Shown piece by piece: positions 13,570 to 19,714 of a stretch of 20,920 nucleotides of DNA. The notes under the pieces are model-generated. The model was not told where the DNA came from. It did not search any database and was given only the letters and a program-made list of their open reading frames with translations. How positions within the stretch are numbered: position 1 is the first letter of the stretch; every line of letters starts with the position of its first letter. The position numbers and the translations under genes are program-made. The stretch comes from a virus: positions 1 to 20,920 of IMG/VR virus record IMGVR_UViG_3300045912_000183. One strand, written 5' to 3'.

Positions 13570-14556
13570 TCACACGTCGCAAAAACGCGCGAACGTATGG
13601 CCGAGGTCGTGCTTCCACTCGTCGTAACCGTCGATCGCCGACGAGGGGATACGCCCCACCTGGCTCCACGTCACGTCGTGGAAGTCCGAGGAGTTCCACG
13701 CCGAGCGGTAGAGGTCGGCCGCGCGTTCGCCGACGCAGAAGACGTGCCCGAGGTGGCCGCGTCTCTGCCCGACGAACTCCGCGAACCGCGCTGGTGTCGC
13801 GAAGGTGGAGGCATAGGTGTAGGTGCCCTCCCACCACCGCAGACCGATCGCACCGAAGGCCGCCCAAAGCGTGTCGGCCTCCTCACCGCGCGAGAAAGGG
13901 AGGTCCGGGTCGCTGCCGCACTCGTCCTTCGGCGGAGCCTCGGCCGGCGGAGCGTCGCCGAGCACCAGGAACTTCGCGGTCGGCGAGCCGAGCACGAGCG
14001 ACGCGGGCCGCCACGCGCGCCGCAGATAGCTCCGGCCGGGCGCGTAATACTGCTCGCGCATAAAGAGGTCGAGGTCGCCGGGCTCCTGCACCTCGGGCAA
14101 GGTGAGCACCGCCGTGGGGAGGGTCGTCACCCGACCGCACGCGCCCGGCGTCACCTGCTCGTGATACCGCTCGACCAGGGCCGTGATGTTGGGCAGGTTC
14201 CGCCCATACATCTCCTCTTCGCCCCACCGCGAGTAGATCGCCTCCGGCCTGTCGGTCATTACCACCTGGAGAGCGCCGCAGGTGTGGAGCATAAGCTCGC
14301 ACAACTGCCACTCCCGGTAGGTCATATCCGGCCCGTTCCGGTAGACGTGACCATACGACCAGTCGGACAGGTGCCACCTGTCGAGGATCATCGCCGGGTG
14401 GCTATCGGCGATTTGCCAGGCATAGTAGCGGTAGCACGGGGCGATCTTGCCTGGGTAAGTGAAGTGGCGGTAAGAGAAGCCGCCATACTTCCCACCCACG
14501 AGGCTCCGCGCTACCGTCGTCTTGCCGCACCGATCGACGCCTTCGAGCACGATCAT
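13570..14556 (-). CDS. Thymidylate-kinase-like P-loop kinase with C-terminal UDG-like domain
   Basis: 328 residues, about 120 longer than a normal dTMP kinase. The N-terminal part has IVLEGVDRCGKTT (Walker A, 6-14), LDRWHLSDWSYGHVY (58-72, the DR motif that positions the nucleotide) and VVMTDRPEAIYSRW. It would phosphorylate dTMP or a related (possibly modified) deoxynucleotide. From about residue 195, FLVLGDAPPAE, LPFSRGEEADTLWAAFGAIG, TYTYAST and HVFCVGERAADLYRSAW follow the order GD/EAPG - PF..G..L - N - lGe.A of the uracil-DNA-glycosylase superfamily fold; the key residues are degenerate. GGAGG eight bases before the ATG at 14556 fixes the start. The C-terminal assignment is by motif order only. 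Confidence 0.82.
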   Translation of the reverse strand: MIVLEGVDRCGKTTVARSLVGGKYGGFSYRHFTYPGKIAPCYRYYAWQIADSHPAMILDRWHLSDWSYGHVYRNGPDMTYREWQLCELMLHTCGALQVVMTDRPEAIYSRWGEEEMYGRNLPNITALVERYHEQVTPGACGRVTTLPTAVLTLPEVQEPGDLDLFMREQYYAPGRSYLRRAWRPASLVLGSPTAKFLVLGDAPPAEAPPKDECGSDPDLPFSRGEEADTLWAAFGAIGLRWWEGTYTYASTFATPARFAEFVGQRRGHLGHVFCVGERAADLYRSAWNSSDFHDVTWSQVGRIPSSAIDGYDEWKHDLGHTFARFCDV

Positions 14557-14560
14557 CGGC

Positions 14561-14815
14561 CTATCCTCCGAAGAACGGCGTGGGCACGCCGCAGAGTGTG
14601 AGTATCCAGGTGATAACGGCCGCCGGCACGAGCAGGCCGCCGCAGATGGCACCAGCCACCACGTCGGCATACCAGGGCACGCCCTTGCCGGCGACCGTGT
14701 AGAGCACGTAATCGAACAGACGGCCGTCGATCGTCGCGCCCAGGCACACCCAGGCGACCATCAACAGGCAACCCGCCGTCATTTCGGCGTCGGCGTTGCT
14801 CCTCCGTCGGGTCAT
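14561..14815 (-). CDS. Small two-span membrane protein
   Basis: 84 residues. Two hydrophobic segments, about 12-28 (MTAGCLLMVAWVCLGAT) and about 51-75 (DVVAGAICGGLLVPAAVITWILTLC), joined by a polar loop with aromatic residues. Preceded by a basic N-terminus (TRRRS), so the N-terminus is probably inside. ATG at 14815 overlaps the upstream stop (ATGA). It stands far from the lysis block, amid nucleotide-metabolism genes; an inner-membrane or superinfection-exclusion role is possible, without proof. Confidence 0.68.
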   Translation of the reverse strand: MTRRRSNADAEMTAGCLLMVAWVCLGATIDGRLFDYVLYTVAGKGVPWYADVVAGAICGGLLVPAAVITWILTLCGVPTPFFGG

Positions 14816-15117
14816 TCGAGTTCCTCCTTCTGCCGGTCACGGTGCCGGCGGCTTGCTTCGCGGTTCTTGCACGACGGCGAGCAGTAGACCTGGTTGAGCC
14901 GGCCAGGATGGAAGATCGAGCCGCACACGAGGCACTTGCGCCGACCTCGACCGCACCAGGCGCACGGCTTGAGCAGTTCACGCACAAGCCGAGGTATCAT
15001 TTCCTGGGCGAAAGAAATGAGGTCGCGCGAGGCATACGGTCCCCTGCCTGTCTCGACACGATCCACAATCGCGTCGAGGTCGGCCCCTGCCAGTCCTACT
15101 TGCTCGCCGTTGCTCAT
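14812..15117 (-). CDS. FCS-type zinc-finger protein (101 aa)
   Basis: 101 residues. An N-terminal acidic helix, then C52-x2-C55, then C62-x2-C65-x13-C79-x3-C83 (CLVCGSIFHPGRLNQVYCSPSC region), an FCS/MYM-like zinc finger followed by a basic helix (KNREASRRHRDRQKEE). Probably binds nucleic acid. The second cluster has exactly the same cysteine spacing as the zinc finger of the nuclease at 11269-11679. ATGA overlaps at both ends, with ThyX upstream and the membrane protein downstream. Confidence 0.78.
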   Translation of the reverse strand: MSNGEQVGLAGADLDAIVDRVETGRGPYASRDLISFAQEMIPRLVRELLKPCAWCGRGRRKCLVCGSIFHPGRLNQVYCSPSCKNREASRRHRDRQKEELE

Positions 15118-16064
15118 CGCTTGTATGCTTCGTCGTAGGGTATCACCGCGTAATAGCGCCAGTCGTGGGCGTAGCGGTCGCGGTGCTCATTGCCGGCGAT
15201 GATCTTCCGCAGTTGCGCCCAACCACGGAAGTTGCCGCAGACGCGCCGGGCGTCCGGGCGCATTTCCCACTGCTCGTCGAGCGCCGTCGCAACGTGCTCG
15301 AAGGGCGACCAGTGGCCGCTCTCGCGGAGCCGATCCGCGAGTGCGAGGTCGGCGTCGAGGTCGCGCCGGCCGTCGTGCGTGAGATACGACACCCTCGCAC
15401 ACCGCGCCGCCGAGACACGCGACACGCCCTCAATCCGCTCCTTCCAAGAGTGCGGCCACCTATCGCCGGCCGCCTCCCAGTCGGTGTCGTCGATCAAGGG
15501 CAGATGCCACCCACCGGACGGGTGAACGGAGGGCTCCGAGGTGTGATACGCCTCGGCCGCCAGGTTGGCGATCTTCTGCATTTCCGGTTGTGCGTCCGGG
15601 TGACACCGGAGCCAGAAGAAGTTCGCCCACTCCGTCGCCGACGCTATGACGGTGTGCCAAAGGAAGGGCTCCAAGAGCCGGTTTGCCGTCTGCTTGTGAA
15701 CCTCCAGGCCGGCAAGTAGCTCGGCCGCCTGCACCGCTCGGTTGCACGCCCAGAGCCAATGCTCGCGCGCTCTCTCGCCCTCGCACGTCTCAAGCCAGGT
15801 GCCGGCGCTCATTCCCTTCTGGTTCCGGCCGAACGCCTCGGGCACGAACGGATCGACCTTGACGCGCTCAAGGAGCTTCGCCGTCGGTATCGCCCGAGAC
15901 GAGGCCGAGTTCCGCGAGAGTAGACGGTGAGTGTTGAACTCGGCGAGGATGAAGCGAGGGAAGGTGAGTTCCATCGTCACGAGCCGGCACCTCGCCGGCC
16001 CGAGACTGTCGGCGAGCACTCTCGCCCGGTAGTTCCCGTCGCGTAGATCGACCGCGCACTCCAT
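15114..16064 (-). CDS. thyX: Flavin-dependent thymidylate synthase ThyX
   Basis: 316 residues. ThyX methylates dUMP to dTMP using methylene-tetrahydrofolate and FAD. The signature is seen as THRLLSRNSASSRAIP (45-60): the canonical RHR-x7-S pattern with the first Arg replaced by Thr, a variant I associate with phage forms. SPFEHVATA and FRGWAQLRK, typical of the C-terminal half, are present, as is an SNR-like RDRYAHDWRYY end. It is longer than bacterial ThyX (about 230-250). AGGAGG lies nine bases before the ATG at 16064, and a longer in-frame extension to 16268 would run into the upstream gene. Together with dCMP deaminase and the kinase it forms a dCMP to dTDP route. Confidence 0.93.
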   Translation of the reverse strand: MECAVDLRDGNYRARVLADSLGPARCRLVTMELTFPRFILAEFNTHRLLSRNSASSRAIPTAKLLERVKVDPFVPEAFGRNQKGMSAGTWLETCEGERAREHWLWACNRAVQAAELLAGLEVHKQTANRLLEPFLWHTVIASATEWANFFWLRCHPDAQPEMQKIANLAAEAYHTSEPSVHPSGGWHLPLIDDTDWEAAGDRWPHSWKERIEGVSRVSAARCARVSYLTHDGRRDLDADLALADRLRESGHWSPFEHVATALDEQWEMRPDARRVCGNFRGWAQLRKIIAGNEHRDRYAHDWRYYAVIPYDEAYKR

Positions 16065-16108
16065 CGCGCGTCTTCCTCCTGCGCTCACACGGAGCGCGAC
16101 TAGGTGCC

Positions 16109-16348
16109 TCAACAAGCCTCGACGAGCACCGGCTCCGGCGGCACTGGTCCGGCCGGTGTGCCTGCTGTTCCATCCTCGAAGGGCTTCGATCGCCTGGCAA
16201 TCTCTTCGCCGATCGCCTTGTGAATATCCTCGCACGGCCAGGGCTCGTTCGGCCGTCTGCGCTTCCATTCCTCACGATCGTGGAACAGTTCGCCCGAGGC
16301 CGTTTCGAGGAACTTCACGAGGTCAACCAGGCGAGGGTCGCGCTTCAT
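16109..16348 (-). CDS. Small hypothetical protein (79 aa)
   Basis: Unrecognised. An N-terminal helical half with RLVDLVKFLETASGELFHD, a middle EEWKRRRPNEPWPCEDIHKA, and a proline-rich disordered tail (GTPAGPVPPEPVL). ATG at 16348 overlaps the upstream stop (ATGA). It ends 44 bases before thyX; this gap contains a small six-base hairpin (16081-16097) and the thyX ribosome site. Confidence 0.65.
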   Translation of the reverse strand: MKRDPRLVDLVKFLETASGELFHDREEWKRRRPNEPWPCEDIHKAIGEEIARRSKPFEDGTAGTPAGPVPPEPVLVEAC

Positions 16349-16527
16349 TCCCTCACGACCTCATACCAGGCGTAGCCGTTGTTCGCGAGCCACTGCTCGA
16401 AGAGAGCCTGGGCCTCTTCTTCGACCTCCCGAGGGCTCGCGTTGTCGTCAAGCTCGATCTCCTTCACTTCCTCACGGCCACTGCCGACGTAGCCGCTATG
16501 GACGCCGAGCTTCACCTTGACTTTCAT
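16345..16527 (-). CDS. Small acidic phage protein (60 aa)
   Basis: 60 residues: a beta-strand MKVKVKLGVHSGYVGS, then REEVKEIELDD, then an acidic helix ending in a WLANNGYAWYEVV strand. This layout (MKVK...GYxGx..EE.xEldd...W..n) resembles a very common uncharacterised phage protein group, possibly DUF7167; the name is from memory and should be searched. ATG at 16527 overlaps the upstream stop (ATGA), which rules out a longer start at 16575. Confidence 0.7.
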   Translation of the reverse strand: MKVKVKLGVHSGYVGSGREEVKEIELDDNASPREVEEEAQALFEQWLANNGYAWYEVVRE

Positions 16528-16718
16528 TCCTGCGTCTGCCTCCTGCCGTGTAGCTCTCGATCCTCGGCGAGCCACCGGCCCATTTCATCCGTGGTCAACG
16601 GCTCGGTCGAAGTGCGACGGCGAGGCTTGAGCCTCGCCGCCGTCTTCTCATTCTCGTCGGGTTCACCGACGTTCACCGTTTGCCACGGGAACACCTTCGG
16701 CTTCCCGTCTTCACTCAT
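16524..16718 (-). CDS. Small hypothetical protein (64 aa)
   Basis: Unrecognised. Polar and probably disordered N-terminus (SEDGKPKVFPWQTVNVGE), basic centre (LKPRRRTST), then a short helix (TTDEMGRWLAEDRELHGRR). The ATG at 16718 has GGAG twelve bases upstream, a little far. First gene after the hairpin at 16735-16759, and joined to the next by ATGA. No function suggested. Confidence 0.6.
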   Translation of the reverse strand: MSEDGKPKVFPWQTVNVGEPDENEKTAARLKPRRRTSTEPLTTDEMGRWLAEDRELHGRRQTQE

Positions 16719-16734
16719 TCGGTGAGGTGCTCCA

Positions 16735-16759
16735 GGCGGGCCTCTGCACGAGGCCCGCC
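16735..16759 (-). terminator. Intergenic hairpin without U-tract
   Basis: Perfect nine-base stem GGCGGGCCT / AGGCCCGCC (16735-16743 and 16751-16759) with a seven-base loop, five bases after the stop of the secreted-protein gene. The position is typical of a terminator, but no T-run follows on the minus strand. Confidence 0.5.
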
Positions 16760-16764
16760 CTACG

Positions 16765-17259
16765 TTACGGGCCGAACTTGAAAGCGAGCCCGGCCCAGGT
16801 CCACTCGTCGCCGGTGTAGTAGCTTCGGCGAAACTCGCCGAAGAACTTACAGTCGTTACCCACCGGCACGTCGAACCCTGCCGTCATTCGCGCCTTCGAG
16901 CGCCAGTAATCGTCGTGGCTGAAGAAGTGCCGGGCTCCGACGTTGAGGCTCAACGGGCCGAGCAGGTTCGCGAGGGTGAGCTTGCCCTCGACCACCGGCA
17001 CCGCCTCGTGGAACGACACGCCCGGCACCGCGCCCGCGAGCTTGAGGTCGGCGAAGACAGCCGGACCAGTCAACGCCTGCGTGGGGCAACACGGGCACTC
17101 CGCCGCGCACCCCATCGCGCACTTTGGGGCGTCGTTCGCCCCGACCGCGAGCGCCGTGGCCGCCGTGCAGGTCGTGCAAGCCCGCGCGTCGCCGCTCACC
17201 AGGAGCGCGAGCAGGGCACACAGGACACCGAGCACGGCCCACTTCTGCTTGAGCTTCAT
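16765..17259 (-). CDS. Secreted cysteine-rich protein with signal peptide
   Basis: 164 residues. A clear signal peptide: basic start MKLKQK, hydrophobic core WAVLGVLCALLALLVS, and a cleavage site after ARA (25-27). The mature protein starts CTTCTAATA and has two further clusters, KCAMGC and CPCCPTQ, before a beta-rich half (GKLTLANLLGPLSLNVGARH, RMTAGFDVPVG, TWAGLAFKFGP) that alternates aromatic and polar residues, as in small beta-barrels. It is likely exported to the periplasm or outer membrane. AAGGAG is well placed before the ATG at 17259. It has its own flanking hairpins on both sides, so it looks like an independently expressed accessory gene. No lipobox. Function unknown; envelope modification or superinfection exclusion is conceivable. 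Confidence 0.78.
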   Translation of the reverse strand: MKLKQKWAVLGVLCALLALLVSGDARACTTCTAATALAVGANDAPKCAMGCAAECPCCPTQALTGPAVFADLKLAGAVPGVSFHEAVPVVEGKLTLANLLGPLSLNVGARHFFSHDDYWRSKARMTAGFDVPVGNDCKFFGEFRRSYYTGDEWTWAGLAFKFGP

Positions 17260-17289
17260 CAGTCTCTCCTTTGCCCGAGGAAGGGACCA

Positions 17290-17317
17290 CCCGGCACCGC
17301 TCGGGCACGGTGCCGGG
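17290..17317 (-). terminator. Intergenic hairpin without U-tract
   Basis: Stem CCCGGCACCG / CGGTGCCGGG (10 perfect pairs, arms 17290-17299 and 17308-17317) with an eight-base loop. It lies 15 bases after the stop at 17333 and just before the secreted-protein ribosome site. No T-run on the minus strand. Possible U-less terminator or leader structure. Confidence 0.45.
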
Positions 17318-17332
17318 CAAACTGTCGCCGCT

Positions 17333-18385
17333 CTACTCCTCGTCGCCGATCTGCTCGATAATCCGAGCACCGACGCGCACCGCCACCGGGCGAGGCATAC
17401 GAGCGGTCACGAGGTCGAAACCCTCGGCCCAGGCACCGGCTCCGGCCTGGAGCCGGCGGCCGAGGTCGCCGGGCAAAGCGGTGTGGGTCGCCAGGCGCGT
17501 CACCGCGTTGAGCATACCCCACTCGGTCGGTTCCGGCTCCGCCCGGTAGGCGTGCAGGAGGTCGTCGTGGTGCCGGCGAGGGATACCGAGCGAGCGCGCA
17601 CGCTCCAGAAGCGCCTCCTCCGGGTCGCCCTCGACGGCCGTCTCACTCATCCGACGGGCCTGGTTGAGAATGTTCTCATACGCGCCGAGAGCGCCGACGA
17701 TACCCTCTTGGAGCCACACCGCCTGGTGCCGGCGCGTGCCCTCGGCCTTCCGGTTCCACCGGAACTCGCCAGCCGTCCGGGTCATTCCGTTGAGGCACAC
17801 GAGCCGGCGGAGATAAAGCTCCACCTCGGTCGTGTCGCCATAGTCCTGCCGCACACAGATACCGGCCTGGAGCACGTCGCCCACCTTACGGGTGACGGGT
17901 TGCTGAATGTCAGTGAGGAGCTTCATCACGAGGCCGCTCTCGGTCGCGAACGCGCCCTCAATGTTCACCTCGCCGAGTGCCTGGGTGATCGTGTCGTAAG
18001 CCACCTGGGCCGTCTCGGAGTAAGCGAGCATTTCGCGCGCCGACGGCAGGAGGTCGGTGAGCCGGCCGTCGTGAAGGACGAGCCCAACCTCGCCGTCGTT
18101 GTGCGCCCTCACGCGGTCGTTGATAACCGACGCTTGGAGCCCGAGCGGTAGCTTCTGCACGAACTCGGTGGGGAACGTCACCTTGCCACCGAGGTCGGCG
18201 AGCGCCTGCGTCGTCACCGGCATTTCGCCGAGGTCGGCCTGGTGTGCGATCATCACGCCGTCGCGAGCGAAGAACTCCAGGGAGTGGAGCGGCACCGGCG
18301 CGAAGCTCGGTCGCGGCCACTCACCCCACGGCTGGTTGCGGTCGATTTCCACCTTCAGTTCGCGAGCGGTGATCGTCGTAGCCAT
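17333..18385 (-). CDS. Conserved-looking phage protein, DUF932-like
   Basis: 350 residues, alpha/beta. Features recalling the DUF932 / phage-plasmid-like group are a central strand-rich part (LHSLEFFARDGVMIAH, KVTFPTEFVQKLPLGLQ, GEVGLVLHDGRL) and RRLVCLNGMTRTAGEFRWN, similar to the VCSNGL segment of that family, followed by a long helical C-terminus (EGIVGALGAYENILNQARRM). DUF932 proteins are frequent near phage recombination or replication genes; their role is unknown. ATG at 18385 has AAAGGGA eight bases upstream. It follows a 147-base leader with a promoter candidate and hairpin, so it probably begins a transcription unit and is likely well expressed. Confidence 0.72.
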   Translation of the reverse strand: MATTITARELKVEIDRNQPWGEWPRPSFAPVPLHSLEFFARDGVMIAHQADLGEMPVTTQALADLGGKVTFPTEFVQKLPLGLQASVINDRVRAHNDGEVGLVLHDGRLTDLLPSAREMLAYSETAQVAYDTITQALGEVNIEGAFATESGLVMKLLTDIQQPVTRKVGDVLQAGICVRQDYGDTTEVELYLRRLVCLNGMTRTAGEFRWNRKAEGTRRHQAVWLQEGIVGALGAYENILNQARRMSETAVEGDPEEALLERARSLGIPRRHHDDLLHAYRAEPEPTEWGMLNAVTRLATHTALPGDLGRRLQAGAGAWAEGFDLVTARMPRPVAVRVGARIIEQIGDEE

Positions 18386-18428
18386 TGACGTGTTCCCTTT
18401 CTGGTCGTGCCTCGCCCTCTGAAAAGGT

Positions 18429-18452
18429 GGCCGGAGGGTTTCCCCTCCGGCC
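18429..18452 (-). terminator. GAAA-loop hairpin, terminator or leader attenuator
   Basis: On the minus strand GGCCGGAGGG pairs perfectly with CCCTCCGGCC (10 bases) around a GAAA tetraloop. After five bases comes TTTT (18425-18422). It is downstream of the nuclease stop (18533) but also downstream of the promoter candidate at 18479-18507, so it lies in the leader of the next gene. Either a terminator for the upstream unit, or an attenuator/stabiliser of the leader. Confidence 0.55.
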
Positions 18453-18478
18453 CGGAGGGAGAGAGTGAGCATTGCCCT

Positions 18479-18507
18479 AGTCTACCGATCTGCGGAGTAA
18501 TCCGCAA
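18479..18507 (-). promoter_or_regulatory. Candidate sigma70-type promoter with internal palindrome
   Basis: On the minus strand TTGCGG (18507-18502) and TAGACT (18484-18479) are separated by exactly 17 bases. A palindrome TGCGGA-TTAC-TCCGCA (18506-18491) covers the -35 box and half the spacer, as an operator would. The start point would be near 18472, giving a leader of about 87 bases to the ATG at 18385. Match to consensus is moderate. Confidence 0.45.
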
Positions 18508-18532
18508 CTGGTATTTCGAGATTACTTTCTCC

Positions 18533-19714
18533 CTATTTGTTGAGCGCCTTCAGGACGAGCGCCGGCTCCTGTAACTCCGAAGTCACCACTTCCGCAAGTT
18601 CGGGGAACTCCGCCACCTCCTTGTCGAGCGCCGACACCTTCACCGTGAACAGGTCGTCGAGGTGACTGTCAGTGAAGCGGTCGAGGTTCGGCTGGAGGAG
18701 TGCCCACACCTGCGAGAATGGAGCCGAGCGCCGCGAGCGCGTCTGGAGCTTGCCGACGTAGCGCCCGTCGGTGAAGGAGCCGCCTTCGCGCGCCACGAGG
18801 TCTTTCACCTCCTCCTTCAGTCGATCGACACGGGCCTCGGCGAGCTTGAGCACCGCCTGCGCCTCGGCATACCGCGCGAGGAGCGTGGCTTCCTCCTCCG
18901 GCTCGTCGCCGATCGTGCGGAGCGCCTCGAAGGCTCGCGCCGTCGTCGGGCACTCATTCACTCTCGGGCACGAGGAGCAGTAAGCGTTGAGCCGCTCCGG
19001 CCACTCGCCCGTCCGAGAGTAGACGCCAATCTCCGCGCACAGTTCGCGGAACTGTTCGGCGAAGGTGTAATCGTCCCACGGATCGGTGCGCCACCGCACC
19101 GTCTCGCCGAGCAGGGCGTAGCCGATCGCGAAGTCGATCGGATAGTCGGCCGGCGACCGCTCCAGAGCCTCCTTGCCGGCCTTCTTGCGCCGTGCCACGT
19201 CGCCCATCGCCGCGAGCCGACGGCGGAGCCACCACGCGTAGCACCTCTGCTGGATACGGCGCGACCAAACCTCGGCCGGCTCCGGGTGTCGGTTCGTCTT
19301 GTGGTCGAGGATTAGCCAACAACTGTTCGCATTATCCCAGGCGATGAGGTCGGGTTGCCCGCTGATCGCCGGCAGGCCGTCAGCCACCTTCGCGGTGAAC
19401 CTCGTCTCGATCGAGAGCACGCGGAGCCGGCCGTCGTCAACCTGCTCGCACAGGTCGGCCACGTAGCGTTCGGCGGCCTCGACCTCGTGCCGAGGCATAC
19501 GCTTCGGCGCGTTGCTCCACCACGCGCTCCAATCGGCCGAGCCCGGCCGCATTTCGCCGCGCAGGGCCTTCTCGCAAGCCGCGTGCGTCCAGGTTCCCCA
19601 GGCCGCATAGTCGTTGCCCTCCGGGTCGCGCTCCGTGTCGCGCTCGGCGTGCCATCGTGACGGGCACTCGACGAACGACGCGAGCGACGTGGGGCGAAGC
19701 ACCTCAAGTTCCAC
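18533..19714 (-). CDS. AddB/Cas4-like PD-(D/E)XK nuclease with Fe-S cluster motif
   Basis: 393 residues. PDDEXK_1 type: LRPTSLASFVECPSRW (6-21) opens the domain, THAACEKAL (43-51) gives the conserved His, SGQPDLI (118-124, D122) and ILDHKT (135-140, D137 and K139) give the metal site, and QQRCYAWWL (155-163) is the QxxxY motif. C17 with C246, C249 and C255 (YCSSCPRVNEC) forms the iron-sulfur staple of AddB, Cas4 and phage RecB-like exonucleases. Probably a single-strand or end-processing exonuclease in phage recombination. The C-terminal 120 residues form a coiled coil (RYAEAQAVLKLAEARVDRLK) plus an extra domain. The start is GTG at 19714 with AAGGAG eight bases upstream, overlapping the polymerase stop by 11 bases. 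Confidence 0.92.
   Translation of the reverse strand: MELEVLRPTSLASFVECPSRWHAERDTERDPEGNDYAAWGTWTHAACEKALRGEMRPGSADWSAWWSNAPKRMPRHEVEAAERYVADLCEQVDDGRLRVLSIETRFTAKVADGLPAISGQPDLIAWDNANSCWLILDHKTNRHPEPAEVWSRRIQQRCYAWWLRRRLAAMGDVARRKKAGKEALERSPADYPIDFAIGYALLGETVRWRTDPWDDYTFAEQFRELCAEIGVYSRTGEWPERLNAYCSSCPRVNECPTTARAFEALRTIGDEPEEEATLLARYAEAQAVLKLAEARVDRLKEEVKDLVAREGGSFTDGRYVGKLQTRSRRSAPFSQVWALLQPNLDRFTDSHLDDLFTVKVSALDKEVAEFPELAEVVTSELQEPALVLKALNK

Noticed and set aside
13351-14601. Plus-strand open frame opposite the kinase gene
   Set aside because: Low-complexity Arg/Val/Gly-rich translation, opposite a gene with Walker A and DR motifs; shadow.
16081-16097. Six-base hairpin GCGCTC/GAGCGC upstream of thyX
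   Set aside because: Too short and GC-typical to call; no T-run; could arise by chance in this base composition.
16065-16268. Longer ThyX starting at 16268
   Set aside because: The added part is Arg-rich shadow sequence overlapping the upstream gene, whereas AGGAGG precedes the ATG at 16064.
16943-18151. Plus-strand open frame of about 400 codons
   Set aside because: It spans an intergenic hairpin and two well-supported minus-strand genes, has no ribosome site and no recognisable domain.
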